DNA from: an uncultured Flavobacteriales bacterium
Lineage (GTDB): Bacteria; Bacteroidota; Bacteroidia; Flavobacteriales_D; Crocinitomicaceae
DNA: 49,541 nt
Reading direction: 5' to 3'
NCBI GenBank assembly: GCA_913046365.1
Contig: CAJWRM010000016.1
Span: 1 to 49,541, forward strand
Both the position numbers and the translations under genes were made by a program. The notes under the pieces were generated by a model, which did not search any database, was not told where the DNA came from, and saw only the letters and a list, made by a program, of their open reading frames with translations. Shown one piece after another: positions 8,552 through 16,809 of this stretch. Every line of letters starts with the position of its first letter. The first letter of the stretch is position 1.

Positions 8552-9142
8552 TTATTTTAAACGTCTAATGAAATAACCATTCCCAGCATTTACAGGCCTA
8601 ACCCGTATATCTCCATTGCTTTGATTTAAAGAAATGATATGGTGGTTTCCCGAATTAGCTTCAGGCCCCACCCAAAATGAGTGATATCCCAAATTATATA
8701 AATTTCCATTTGCATTGCGCTCTAACATTAACAAAGAATCATAATTTTCTAATTGCTCAGATTTCGTTTGCATGATATTTTCGAAACCTTGATAAATAGA
8801 ATCAGCCAATAAAATATTTTGAAATGCTTCATTATTTAGACAATAACCATTGTATAGAACGCCTAATTTGTTCAAGGTATCAACATAGCACCATGCACCA
8901 ATTTTGTTCTTTGCGGCTAAAATCCATTCGGATTTTGACTGTGCTTGAGGAATTGAATTTGAACCATTAATTTGATTTTCTTCATAAAGACCAACAAAAG
9001 AAAACGTATCAATATCTAAGGTCCTAACTTCCAGAGACACGGGAATTATATCACTAACAACTACTTGTTTATCAGGTATTTCGTTATAATCACATGAAGT
9101 AATTATAAATATTAAAATAGAGAGAAATACAAAACGTCTCAT
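8552..9142 (-). CDS. lipoprotein with degenerate FISUMP-like region
   Basis: The start is taken at ATG 9142. A TTG two codons earlier also opens the frame but adds nothing. The 196-aa protein has a lipobox (ITSC, Cys17). The middle segment (EWILAAKNKIGAWCYVD...GVLYNGY) and the end (SFWVGPE...NHHIISLNQSNGDIRV...GYFIRRL) follow the layout of Fibrobacter succinogenes major-domain (FISUMP/DUF1566-like) proteins. The central conserved block of that family is missing or very divergent. The gene lies between prfC and the YncE-like gene on the same strand, and a perfect hairpin occupies the space just before its start codon. Confidence 0.75.
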   Translation of the reverse strand: MRRFVFLSILIFIITSCDYNEIPDKQVVVSDIIPVSLEVRTLDIDTFSFVGLYEENQINGSNSIPQAQSKSEWILAAKNKIGAWCYVDTLNKLGVLYNGYCLNNEAFQNILLADSIYQGFENIMQTKSEQLENYDSLLMLERNANGNLYNLGYHSFWVGPEANSGNHHIISLNQSNGDIRVRPVNAGNGYFIRRLK

Positions 9143-9143
9143 A

Positions 9144-9163
9144 CACAAATGTAAACATTTGTG
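9144..9163 (-). promoter_or_regulatory. perfect inverted repeat between prfC and lipoprotein gene
   Basis: CACAAATG (9144-9151) and CATTTGTG (9156-9163) form an 8-bp perfect inverted repeat with a 4-nt loop. It sits 5 nt after the prfC stop and 1 nt before the ATG of the next gene, and no T tract follows it. It could be an operator, an RNA hairpin hiding the ribosome entry site, or an RNA-processing site. The structure is seen; the role is unknown. Confidence 0.5.
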
Positions 9164-9168
9164 GCTTG

Positions 9169-10761
9169 CTATTTATCCAACATAAACTCGGAAGTCTTGT
9201 GGAAGGTAATGTCGGGATAGTCGCGTTCCGCCATCTGCAATAAAAACGTTGTTTCCGCAAGAAAAACAAGATTTTCATCTTTATCAGTTGCTAATAAATT
9301 GTGCTTGGCTTTTTTAAACGTTTCTAACTGTGCTTCATTCTCCGTTGTGATCCAACAAGCTTTAAAGTAATTGCGAGGTACAAAGCGACACTTGGCCCCA
9401 TATTCATTGATTAGACGATAATTAATCACCTCAAATTGAAGCTGCCCTACTGTTCCAACTATCTTACGGTTACCGGGTTGCTGAATAAATAGCTGAGCAA
9501 CTCCCTCATCAATGAGCTGACGCACCCCTTTATCTAGTTGTTTAGATTTCATTGGATCAAGATTTTCAAGTTCCTGGAAAATCTCAGGGGAAAAACTTGG
9601 AATCCCTTTAAACATCATCTTCTCTCCTTCTGTTAGCGTATCTCCAATTTTAAAATTACCTGTATCGTATAGACCTATGACATCGCCAGGATAAGCGTGT
9701 TCAATCACACTTTTATCCTGCGCCATAAAGGAAGTCGGATTTGGGAACTTCATTTTCTTGTTTAAACGAATATGCTGATAAAACTTATTGCGCTCGAAGG
9801 TTCCGGAAACAACACGCAAGAATGCAATTCTATCTCTGTGCTTGGGGTCTAGATTGGCATGAATCTTAAATACAAAGCCACTGAATTTATTTTCATAAGG
9901 ATCAATCGGTCTCAAATCTGTGACACGACCCCTCGGAGAAGGAGAAATCTCACAAAAGGTATCTAAAAGCTCCTTCACGCCAAAGTTGTTTACCGCAGAA
10001 CCAAAGAAGACAGGAGCTACCTCACCGGATAGATATGCCTCTCGATCAAAGGCATCATAAACACCCTCAACCATCTCGAGCTCTTCTCTAAGTTCCTCAG
10101 CTGGTTCTTCACCTATAATTTCATCTAGTTCTTTATCGTTTATGTCCTTTACTTCGTATACGTCTTCAGCAATTTTGGTCTTATTCGCAGAAAATAGATT
10201 TAGTCCTTTTTGGTATATGTTATAAACTCCCTGAAATCGATCACCCATACCAATAGGCCAAGTCAATGGACGAACCTTAATATCTAAAGATTGCTCGAGC
10301 TCATCCAATAAATCGAATGCCTCTTTACCATCACGGTCCATTTTATTAATGAAAATGATGACAGGAGTTTTTCTCATACGACAAACCTCCATGAGTTTCT
10401 CCGTCTGTGACTCTACCCCACTTGCTACATCAATAACAAGGATAACACTATCTACAGCGGTTAAGGTTCGGAAGGTATCCTCAGCAAAATCCTTGTGGCC
10501 AGGTGTATCTAAAATATTTATTTGCTTGTTTTTATAACCGAAGGCCATCACCGACGTCGCAACAGAAATCCCTCTCTGCTTCTCAATTTCCATAAAATCT
10601 GAAGTAGCCGTCTTCTTGATTTTGTTGTTTTTAACGGCTCCTGCGGATTGGATTGCGCCACCAAAAAGCAAGAGCTTTTCGGTAAGTGTGGTCTTACCAG
10701 CATCCGGGTGGGAAATTATCCCAAAAGTCCTTCTTTTCTCTATGGATTCGTTAAAGTTCAT
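9169..10761 (-). CDS. prfC: peptide chain release factor 3 (RF3)
   Basis: RF3 is a translational GTPase that removes RF1/RF2 from the ribosome after peptide release. The 530-aa protein (E. coli RF3 is 529) has G1 [10 protein letters not shown] near residue 19, G2 [17 protein letters not shown]3 DTPGHKDF and G4 NKMDRDG, followed by domain II and the RF3-type C-terminal domain ([20 protein letters not shown]...QLQFEV). It has RF3 rather than EF-G features, with the short total length and no domains IV/V of EF-G. The start is placed at ATG 10761. A TTG two codons upstream gives an alternative. Its start abuts the ndk terminator. Confidence 0.97.
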   Translation of the reverse strand: MNFNESIEKRRTFGIISHPDAGKTTLTEKLLLFGGAIQSAGAVKNNKIKKTATSDFMEIEKQRGISVATSVMAFGYKNKQINILDTPGHKDFAEDTFRTLTAVDSVILVIDVASGVESQTEKLMEVCRMRKTPVIIFINKMDRDGKEAFDLLDELEQSLDIKVRPLTWPIGMGDRFQGVYNIYQKGLNLFSANKTKIAEDVYEVKDINDKELDEIIGEEPAEELREELEMVEGVYDAFDREAYLSGEVAPVFFGSAVNNFGVKELLDTFCEISPSPRGRVTDLRPIDPYENKFSGFVFKIHANLDPKHRDRIAFLRVVSGTFERNKFYQHIRLNKKMKFPNPTSFMAQDKSVIEHAYPGDVIGLYDTGNFKIGDTLTEGEKMMFKGIPSFSPEIFQELENLDPMKSKQLDKGVRQLIDEGVAQLFIQQPGNRKIVGTVGQLQFEVINYRLINEYGAKCRFVPRNYFKACWITTENEAQLETFKKAKHNLLATDKDENLVFLAETTFLLQMAERDYPDITFHKTSEFMLDK

Positions 10762-10763
10762 TG

Positions 10764-10791
10764 CCAAAAAAAGGGCCTAAAAAAAGCCCTT
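10764..10791 (-). terminator. terminator after ndk, abutting prfC start
   Basis: On the minus strand AAGGGC (10791-10786) pairs with GCCCTT (10776-10771) across a 9-nt loop and runs into TTTTTTT, three bases before the prfC ATG. It has the form of an intrinsic terminator for ndk, located 18 nt after the ndk stop. Because the T run leaves no room for a Shine-Dalgarno sequence, it may also act as an attenuator of prfC. Confidence 0.7.
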
Positions 10792-10808
10792 CTTAAATAT
10801 TTTATGAA

Positions 10809-11228
10809 TTAGTGTATTTCTTCAGCTGAGAAATGGAATTTTCCTTCAATCTCTGCATTTTCGTTTGAATCAGAACCGTGTACCGCATTTCTACCTTTAC
10901 TTTCTGCATATGCCTTACGGATGGTTCCTTCTGCCGCCTCTGCTGGGTCAGTTGAACCAATTAATGCTCGAAAATCTGCCATAGCATTCTCCTTTTCAAG
11001 GATTGCCGCAACTATAGGTCCTGAAGTCATGTACGACACCAATTCACCATAAAACGGTCTTTCAGCGTGCACTTCATAAAATGCTTTGGCCTGAGCTTCA
11101 GTCAAACGCGTATATTTCATCGCTTTGATTGAAAACCCTGCTTCAGTAATCATGTTTAAAATATTTCCGATGTGTCCATTCTCGACTGCATCAGGTTTAA
11201 TCATCGTAAAAGTTCTGTTCGTTGCCAT
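10809..11228 (-). CDS. ndk: nucleoside diphosphate kinase
   Basis: This enzyme transfers the gamma phosphate from ATP to (d)NDPs through a phospho-histidine, balancing nucleotide pools in the cytoplasm. The 139-aa length is normal for the family. The N-terminal [11 protein letters not shown], the Kpn-loop region, and the active-site motif NAVHGSD with His117 are all present. The ATG at 11228 is clear. It is followed by an intrinsic terminator, so it is probably expressed mainly as a single gene, with some read-through into prfC. Confidence 0.97.
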   Translation of the reverse strand: MATNRTFTMIKPDAVENGHIGNILNMITEAGFSIKAMKYTRLTEAQAKAFYEVHAERPFYGELVSYMTSGPIVAAILEKENAMADFRALIGSTDPAEAAEGTIRKAYAESKGRNAVHGSDSNENAEIEGKFHFSAEEIH

Positions 11229-11245
11229 GTATCTAATTTTGGGTG

Positions 11246-11253
11246 CAAAGATA
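11246..11253 (-). promoter_or_regulatory. possible -7 element for ndk
   Basis: The minus strand reads TATCTTTG, an exact match to the Bacteroidota -7 consensus TAnnTTTG, 17 nt before the ndk ATG. No good TTTG -33 element is found at the usual spacing, so this is tentative. Confidence 0.35.
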
Positions 11254-11337
11254 TGAAATTGATAGATATCTCATACGGATAGAATGAAATAATGAATCAA
11301 CTATCCAACGAATTAAATCTTTATTGCGTCTGATGAA

Positions 11338-13749
11338 CTACTTTCTTTTGGCAGTAAACTCAACAACAATACCTAATGTAGGTTGAATAATTCCAGAAGC
11401 TGATTCGATGAATTTCGTCTGGTATCTTGTCGGATCATTAGGATCTTCGATATAATTCCCATCAGCATCTGTTTCAACAATCAGCGTAGGTGCTAGCTTT
11501 GCTTTAAAAGCATATGCATTTTGTAAATCCAAATAAAAATTAAGTGAAAACTTATCAAAGAACCACTTTTTATCTACACGCACATTGAGCTGATGAAAAT
11601 TCCCTTCTCGACGAGAATTTAACTGAGAAAAATCACGAACCCCAATACCGTTTATATCCCAGTTTAACTTTAGGCTTGAAGCAGCAACATCAAAAGGAGT
11701 ATATGGAGAACCACCTGAATACAACCAACGGAAACCAATCTCCCAACCACTCTTGAATCGCTTTCCTCCTGTAAAAGAAACAATGTGCTTACTATCCCAT
11801 GCCGTCGGTACATAAGTATCATTTTTATCTTTAAACTCTGAGTTAACAAGTGTGTATGCTAATATGGCATAGAAACCTTTAATCAATTTCTGTTGATAAA
11901 GAAACTCTAAGCCATAGCTTCTTCCTTCAGAGGTAGATTCTACCTCCTCATTACCCACAACACCAAAATCAGATCCAACATTCGCTAAGCTAATTGAATC
12001 GTTTAATGAAAACGGGTATCGCGAGTAATCCTTATAAAAGCTTTCCACAGTAAACCTTGACTTCCAATCTGTAATATACTCAACACCAAAAACTGCATGA
12101 TCCGCTCGAATATATTTGATGTCATTTGCCTTATTAACCAGGTTTTCATTTTGATCTCTGAATCCTAGAATTGTATATGATGGTAATTGATGGAATCTTG
12201 ATAAATTGGCGTTTATCGACCAAGACTTTGTCAAACGATAGCTTAAAGAAAAACTCGGCGATAGTTGATCTAATGGATTAGACATGCTACTCGAATATGA
12301 GCTAAAATCGGTTCGTAAACCTAATGAACTTGACAACTTATCATTAAAATAAGCTTTACTTACCTGAGAGAACAAAGCAAATTTATTTAATCCAAGACTG
12401 GACTCATAATCTACTACAATTGGAAATCCCTGAACTGTTATATTGTTATAAGTAGAATTGAAATACTGGGCGTATTCGTAACCCAATCCTGCATTTATTC
12501 TCCAACCATTTTTATTAAACGTATGTTCAAACCTAAACTTGTTTTCAGCTTCAAACGACTCATAATCTAGCAACAGGTTATCAGTTATTTCAATATTATC
12601 CCTGTAACGGGTAGATGAATTGTTCAACATATTCCGACTCAAAACAATATTTTGATATGAGTTTTTCGAATAATGAAGCCAATTCATGCCCACAGCATAA
12701 TTCCATTGTTTTTGGAGAGGTAGGTTATTTAATATAAAGTTATTCGATTCGATCACCTCTGGATCCGTGATATTATCATTTACAGATGCATTCAAATTAA
12801 AATCATCAATCGCTCCTAGACCAATAAATGAAACCTTATTCTTATCGTTAACCTTGACATTAACTTTATACTGAAAATCATTATAGGTTGGCAGTATCGG
12901 AAGCTGAAGCGCAGCAAAAAGAAACTGCAAGTAGGACCGTCTTGCCGAAAAAATAAAGTTGGTTTTTTTTCCAATAGGGCCATCTAGCGTTAAAGCAGCG
13001 TCACTAGAACCTACTGCAAAATTCGCAATCAAACCTTCCGTATTTCCCTCTTTTTGCTTAAAGGCAAGTACAGAACTTAAACCATTGGCACGGTTCGATG
13101 GAAATGCACCCGAATAAAAGTCAACTTCTCTAATGAAATTTACGTTTAAAAGACCAACAGGCCCACCACTGCTTCCTTGGGTTGCAAAATGATTAATATT
13201 TGGCACCTCAATACCATCTAAATAGAATTTATTTTCACCAGGAGAACCACCTCGGATAATAATATCATTTCGGAAGGTGGCCCTAGACGCAACTCCAGGT
13301 AACGCCGCAATTACCTTGCTTACATCCCTATTTGCACCAGGAAGTCTTTCTATCTCGGTAGCATTCAATGTCTTTAATGAAACTGGAGATTCTTTTCGCT
13401 GAAGAAACGGAGATGCTTTGACGACAACCTCCTCTTGCTCGATAACAATTTCCTCCAAAGAGAATTCAAGGTATTCTACTCTAGTTTTGGTTATAGTAAC
13501 CTCGTTAATATATAAGGGCTTATATCCTAAAGCTGTTGCCTTAAAGGAATAAATACCGGGTTCAAGATTTAAAACACTAAAACTTCCGTCTTCCTCTGAA
13601 ACAGCTCCAATCTGAGATCCAAGGATTTTTACCGTTGCAAAAGCTATAGCCTTGTTGTTTAATTCATTATAAACCCTTCCATTTACTTGTGCCCCTTGGG
13701 ATAAAATTAAAAAAGGTACACATGTGAAAAGGAGAAAAAGAAATTTCAT
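11338..13749 (-). CDS. TonB-dependent outer-membrane receptor
   Basis: This 803-aa protein has a signal peptide of about 17 residues. A carboxypeptidase-D-like regulatory domain follows (residues 20-110; GRVYNELNNKAIAFATVKI, SFKATALGYKP), as is usual in Bacteroidota. Next come a plug domain (about 115-225, with IIIRGGSPGENKFYLDGIEV) and a long 22-strand barrel ending near residue 803. It lacks the long loops of SusC, and no SusD gene is next to it, so it is probably not a SusCD glycan importer. The plug sequence resembles receptors annotated for general or metal-chelate substrates. The substrate is unknown. It is a single gene with gaps of about 50-110 bp on both sides. Confidence 0.93.
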   Translation of the reverse strand: MKFLFLLFTCVPFLILSQGAQVNGRVYNELNNKAIAFATVKILGSQIGAVSEEDGSFSVLNLEPGIYSFKATALGYKPLYINEVTITKTRVEYLEFSLEEIVIEQEEVVVKASPFLQRKESPVSLKTLNATEIERLPGANRDVSKVIAALPGVASRATFRNDIIIRGGSPGENKFYLDGIEVPNINHFATQGSSGGPVGLLNVNFIREVDFYSGAFPSNRANGLSSVLAFKQKEGNTEGLIANFAVGSSDAALTLDGPIGKKTNFIFSARRSYLQFLFAALQLPILPTYNDFQYKVNVKVNDKNKVSFIGLGAIDDFNLNASVNDNITDPEVIESNNFILNNLPLQKQWNYAVGMNWLHYSKNSYQNIVLSRNMLNNSSTRYRDNIEITDNLLLDYESFEAENKFRFEHTFNKNGWRINAGLGYEYAQYFNSTYNNITVQGFPIVVDYESSLGLNKFALFSQVSKAYFNDKLSSSLGLRTDFSSYSSSMSNPLDQLSPSFSLSYRLTKSWSINANLSRFHQLPSYTILGFRDQNENLVNKANDIKYIRADHAVFGVEYITDWKSRFTVESFYKDYSRYPFSLNDSISLANVGSDFGVVGNEEVESTSEGRSYGLEFLYQQKLIKGFYAILAYTLVNSEFKDKNDTYVPTAWDSKHIVSFTGGKRFKSGWEIGFRWLYSGGSPYTPFDVAASSLKLNWDINGIGVRDFSQLNSRREGNFHQLNVRVDKKWFFDKFSLNFYLDLQNAYAFKAKLAPTLIVETDADGNYIEDPNDPTRYQTKFIESASGIIQPTLGIVVEFTAKRK

Positions 13750-13797
13750 TTTTTTATTTTTTTTGAATAAACAACAACGAGCAAATATAGTTTAGAA

Positions 13798-14358
13798 TTA
13801 TGTGTTGTTTATAAAATTTCCTAGGAGTTTCTTGCCATAACTGGAAAGAATAGATTCCGGATGAAATTGAACACCATAAAGTTTTTTAACCTTGCAGGAT
13901 ATGGCCATAATTGTTCCATTGATCGATTTAGCATCAATGTACCGATCTTCTATATGGGAAATTGCCCAACTGTGATACAATCCAACATCGAAGGTGGCCG
14001 GCAACCCCTTAAATAAAACATCATTGTTATTGACCAGTAACGATTCTGCCACGCCGTGTTTAACACTTTCCATATTTGACAATGTACCGCCCAAAAATTC
14101 TCCAACACCCTGCATGCCTAGACAAATCCCTAGAACAGGACGCTTACAACTACAAAGCGATAGTATCTTTTGTAAATTCTTTTTTTCAGAAGGAAGACCC
14201 GGTCCAGGAGACAAAACAACATGCGAATATCTAGAGAGTAAAGTAGCATCGATTTGTGCATCGTTTCGAATGACATCAACTGCTACATTCTGAAGCTCAA
14301 TATAGTGAAGTAAATTATATGTAAATGAATCGTAAAAATCGACCAACAATATTCTCAT
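13798..14358 (-). CDS. pabA: anthranilate/aminodeoxychorismate synthase glutaminase subunit
   Basis: This class I glutamine amidotransferase releases ammonia for aminodeoxychorismate (folate) or anthranilate (tryptophan) synthesis. The 186-aa length fits PabA/TrpG. The N-terminal LLVDFYDSFTYNL, the oxyanion region SPGPGLP, the nucleophile in GICLGMQ (Cys79) and the His-Glu pair in VQFHPES are all present. No pabB, pabC, trpE or trpD is nearby, so the partner is encoded elsewhere and the choice between PabA and TrpG cannot be settled. It is transcribed divergently from ridA. Confidence 0.9.
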   Translation of the reverse strand: MRILLVDFYDSFTYNLLHYIELQNVAVDVIRNDAQIDATLLSRYSHVVLSPGPGLPSEKKNLQKILSLCSCKRPVLGICLGMQGVGEFLGGTLSNMESVKHGVAESLLVNNNDVLFKGLPATFDVGLYHSWAISHIEDRYIDAKSINGTIMAISCKVKKLYGVQFHPESILSSYGKKLLGNFINNT

Positions 14359-14376
14359 ATGATTTTTTGTCGTTTC

Positions 14377-14408
14377 TTTGTAAAAGTATAAAACCCTGTA
14401 AAAATTTG
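14377..14408 (+). promoter_or_regulatory. possible ridA promoter
   Basis: TTTG at 14377-14380 and AAAATTTG at 14401-14408 are 20 nt apart. They match the Bacteroidota TTTG-N19-21-TAnnTTTG pattern with one mismatch, 10 nt before the ridA ATG. Confidence 0.35.
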
Positions 14409-14418
14409 CTGTTAAAAG

Positions 14419-14796
14419 ATGAAAAAAGCAATAGACATACCAAATGCGCCTAAACCTGTTGGGTCCTACAGTCAGGCGATTTTGAACAATAACACCTTAT
14501 ACATCAGCGGACAAATCCCACTCAATCCAATTACTCAAGAATTGGAGTTAGACTCTATTCAGAAGGCTACGGAGCAAGTGATGTCAAACATCCAAGCATT
14601 ACTCAATGCGGCAGGAATGACAACAGAGCACGTTATTAAATGTAGTATCTTCTTAAAAGATATGGACGACTTTTCGAAAGTAAACGAAATATACTCCTCC
14701 TATTTCTCTGGGACCTTTCCTGCACGCGAAACAGTTCAAGTTGCCCGACTTCCCCTGGACGTACCGATTGAAATATCTTGCATAGCTAGCAAATAA
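14419..14796 (+). CDS. ridA: RidA family enamine/imine deaminase
   Basis: RidA hydrolyses reactive 2-aminoacrylate-type enamines made by PLP enzymes, protecting cytoplasmic enzymes. The 125-aa length and motifs are canonical: PNAPKPVGSYSQAI near residue 10, ISGQIPLNP, and the C-terminal signature FPARETVQVARLPLDVPIEIS. The catalytic arginine is in PARE. It overlaps the following glycosyltransferase gene by one base (TAATG), indicating translational coupling, although their functions have no obvious link. Confidence 0.95.
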   Translation: MKKAIDIPNAPKPVGSYSQAILNNNTLYISGQIPLNPITQELELDSIQKATEQVMSNIQALLNAAGMTTEHVIKCSIFLKDMDDFSKVNEIYSSYFSGTFPARETVQVARLPLDVPIEISCIASK

Positions 14797-16751
14797 TGAG
14801 CTCTGAAAAAAGGACTTTTGATTTATCCGTAGTCATTGTAAATTACAATGTAGAATACTTCCTTGAGCAATGTCTGAATTCGGTGCGTGAAGCATCTAAA
14901 CAGTGTGCTACTGAAATCTTCGTTGTAGATAACAATAGCAATGACGGGTCTGTACAAATGGTACAAGCAAAGTTTCCTGAAGTTAAGCTAATCGAAAATA
15001 AAGACAATAAGGGGTTTTCAAGTGCCAATAACCAGGCGATAAAACAGGCTAAAGGAAAATACATTCTATTGCTTAATCCCGATACCGTCGTTGAAGAACT
15101 CACATTTAAAAAAATTACTGACTTCATGAAAAACACCCCTTCATGTGGAGGGCTTGGCGTTAGAATGGTCGATGGGAAAGGAGATTTTTTACCAGAATCA
15201 AAAAGAGGACTCCCCACACCAAAAGTTGCATTTTATAAAATTTTTGGCCTATCGGCACTCTTTCCAAAGTCAAAAGAATTTGGCGCCTACCATTTAGGAT
15301 ATCTTAATGAAGACGAGACAAATGAGATTGATATTTTGAGTGGTGCTTTTCTTTGCGTAAGCGCAGAAGCCATTGAAAAAATAGGTCTTCTTGACGAAAC
15401 ATTCTTCATGTACGGCGAGGATATTGACTTTTCATATCGTATCACGAAAGGAGGATATAAAAATTATTACCTTCCTGAGACGACCATTATCCATTATAAG
15501 GGAGAAAGCACAAAAAAAAGTTCCGTAAATTATGTTTTCGTTTTTTATAAGGCAATGGTCATATTTGCCCAAAAGCATTTCTCAAAAAACAATGCTAAAA
15601 TCTTTTCTCTGGCAATACATTTAGCGATCTATTTTAGGGCCTCTTTAGCGATTTTCAATCGTTTTGTAAAATTCTCATTTCCTTTTTTAATAGACCTCGT
15701 ATTCATATTCGGAGGATTGATACTGCTAACAAACCATTGGCAATCTGCGGACATACATTTTCCCGACTTCGTTTTTGACTATTCGATACCTATTTACAGT
15801 TTAACATGGCTAATTGCTGCTGTTTTCTTTGGCGTATATGATAAAGAACCCAAGCCGACAGCAATTGTAAAATCAACCCTTTTAGGAACTGCTCTAATTC
15901 TACTCGTATATGCCCTGCTACCTAAAGAATGGCAATTCTCAAGAGTCTTCATTTTAATAGGAGCACTTTGGGTGATCTGTGCTCACTATATTAAAACTTG
16001 CTTGTCCAACCTATTTAGCTATGGGAGTCCAAAGTATTCTAATGTAAAAAGAAAACATTTCATTATTTGTGGGGAAGAAGAAGAGACAAATCGAGTCAAA
16101 GGATTACTGCACGAAACATACCCGAATATTGGACAAATTAAAACCATAGATATCAAAAAAAACCTAAGCACTGAGGTTAACAAGTCGATCTATGAGAATT
16201 CAAGGACCATATTTAATGAACTCATATTCTGTGCTAAAAATATTACCCCAAGTGAAATCATTCGATGCATGAACCAACTTGCTGGGCAGGAAATACATTT
16301 CAAAATAGCCCAACCAGATACTAGCTTTATCATAGGTAGTAATTCTATTGAAACACGAGGCGACCTTTATGCGATGAAAATTAATTCCATTACGCGTCCA
16401 GACAACCTAAGATCTAAGAGAATATTTGACCTATTTATTTCATGTATTGGACTGTGTTTAAGTCCCTTGCTTATATGGTTATTTATGCGTAAAAAACAGT
16501 TTATATTCAATCTTTTTTCCGTTTTTAAAGGAGAAATTTCAATTGTTGGTTATTGCACACAAAAAACTGAAGATGTAGACAAAAACCGAGATCTCCCTTC
16601 ACTAAAAAGAGGGTTACTGAACCCTTTATCTGGTAATACAGTTAACGACTCAAAATTAATTGATCAAGTAAATATTAATTATGCCAAAGAATATTCAATT
16701 ATCAAGGATTTACGGATATTAATAAAAAAATGGACATATTTAGACTTTTAG
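14796..16751 (+). CDS. GT2 glycosyltransferase fused to degenerate sugar-phosphate transferase
   Basis: The protein has 651 aa. Residues 8-270 are a GT-A glycosyltransferase family 2 domain of rhamnosyltransferase (WbbL-like) type: SVVIVNYNV, VVDNNSNDGS, the DxD-like motif LLNPDT (about 93-98) and FFMYGEDIDFSYRI. Hydrophobic helices span about 285-405. A nucleotide-binding-like segment follows (HFIICGEEEE, about 420-520). The C-terminus (about 530-651) resembles polyprenyl-phosphate sugar transferases: SKRIFDLFISCIGLCLSPLL, then FSVFKGEISIVGY, then DLRILIKKW. The usual catalytic centre between these (RxGxxGxxF, KFRSM, SLDELPQ) is deleted. The C-terminal half is therefore probably a non-catalytic membrane module. 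It likely acts at the inner membrane in surface glycan synthesis. Confidence 0.85.
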   Translation: MSSEKRTFDLSVVIVNYNVEYFLEQCLNSVREASKQCATEIFVVDNNSNDGSVQMVQAKFPEVKLIENKDNKGFSSANNQAIKQAKGKYILLLNPDTVVEELTFKKITDFMKNTPSCGGLGVRMVDGKGDFLPESKRGLPTPKVAFYKIFGLSALFPKSKEFGAYHLGYLNEDETNEIDILSGAFLCVSAEAIEKIGLLDETFFMYGEDIDFSYRITKGGYKNYYLPETTIIHYKGESTKKSSVNYVFVFYKAMVIFAQKHFSKNNAKIFSLAIHLAIYFRASLAIFNRFVKFSFPFLIDLVFIFGGLILLTNHWQSADIHFPDFVFDYSIPIYSLTWLIAAVFFGVYDKEPKPTAIVKSTLLGTALILLVYALLPKEWQFSRVFILIGALWVICAHYIKTCLSNLFSYGSPKYSNVKRKHFIICGEEEETNRVKGLLHETYPNIGQIKTIDIKKNLSTEVNKSIYENSRTIFNELIFCAKNITPSEIIRCMNQLAGQEIHFKIAQPDTSFIIGSNSIETRGDLYAMKINSITRPDNLRSKRIFDLFISCIGLCLSPLLIWLFMRKKQFIFNLFSVFKGEISIVGYCTQKTEDVDKNRDLPSLKRGLLNPLSGNTVNDSKLIDQVNINYAKEYSIIKDLRILIKKWTYLDF

Positions 16752-16809
16752 CTTTTTCGCCTCATCTTTGTTTCTTATCTTTACCGCTGTAAAAGTTGAA
16801 GGAAATTAA

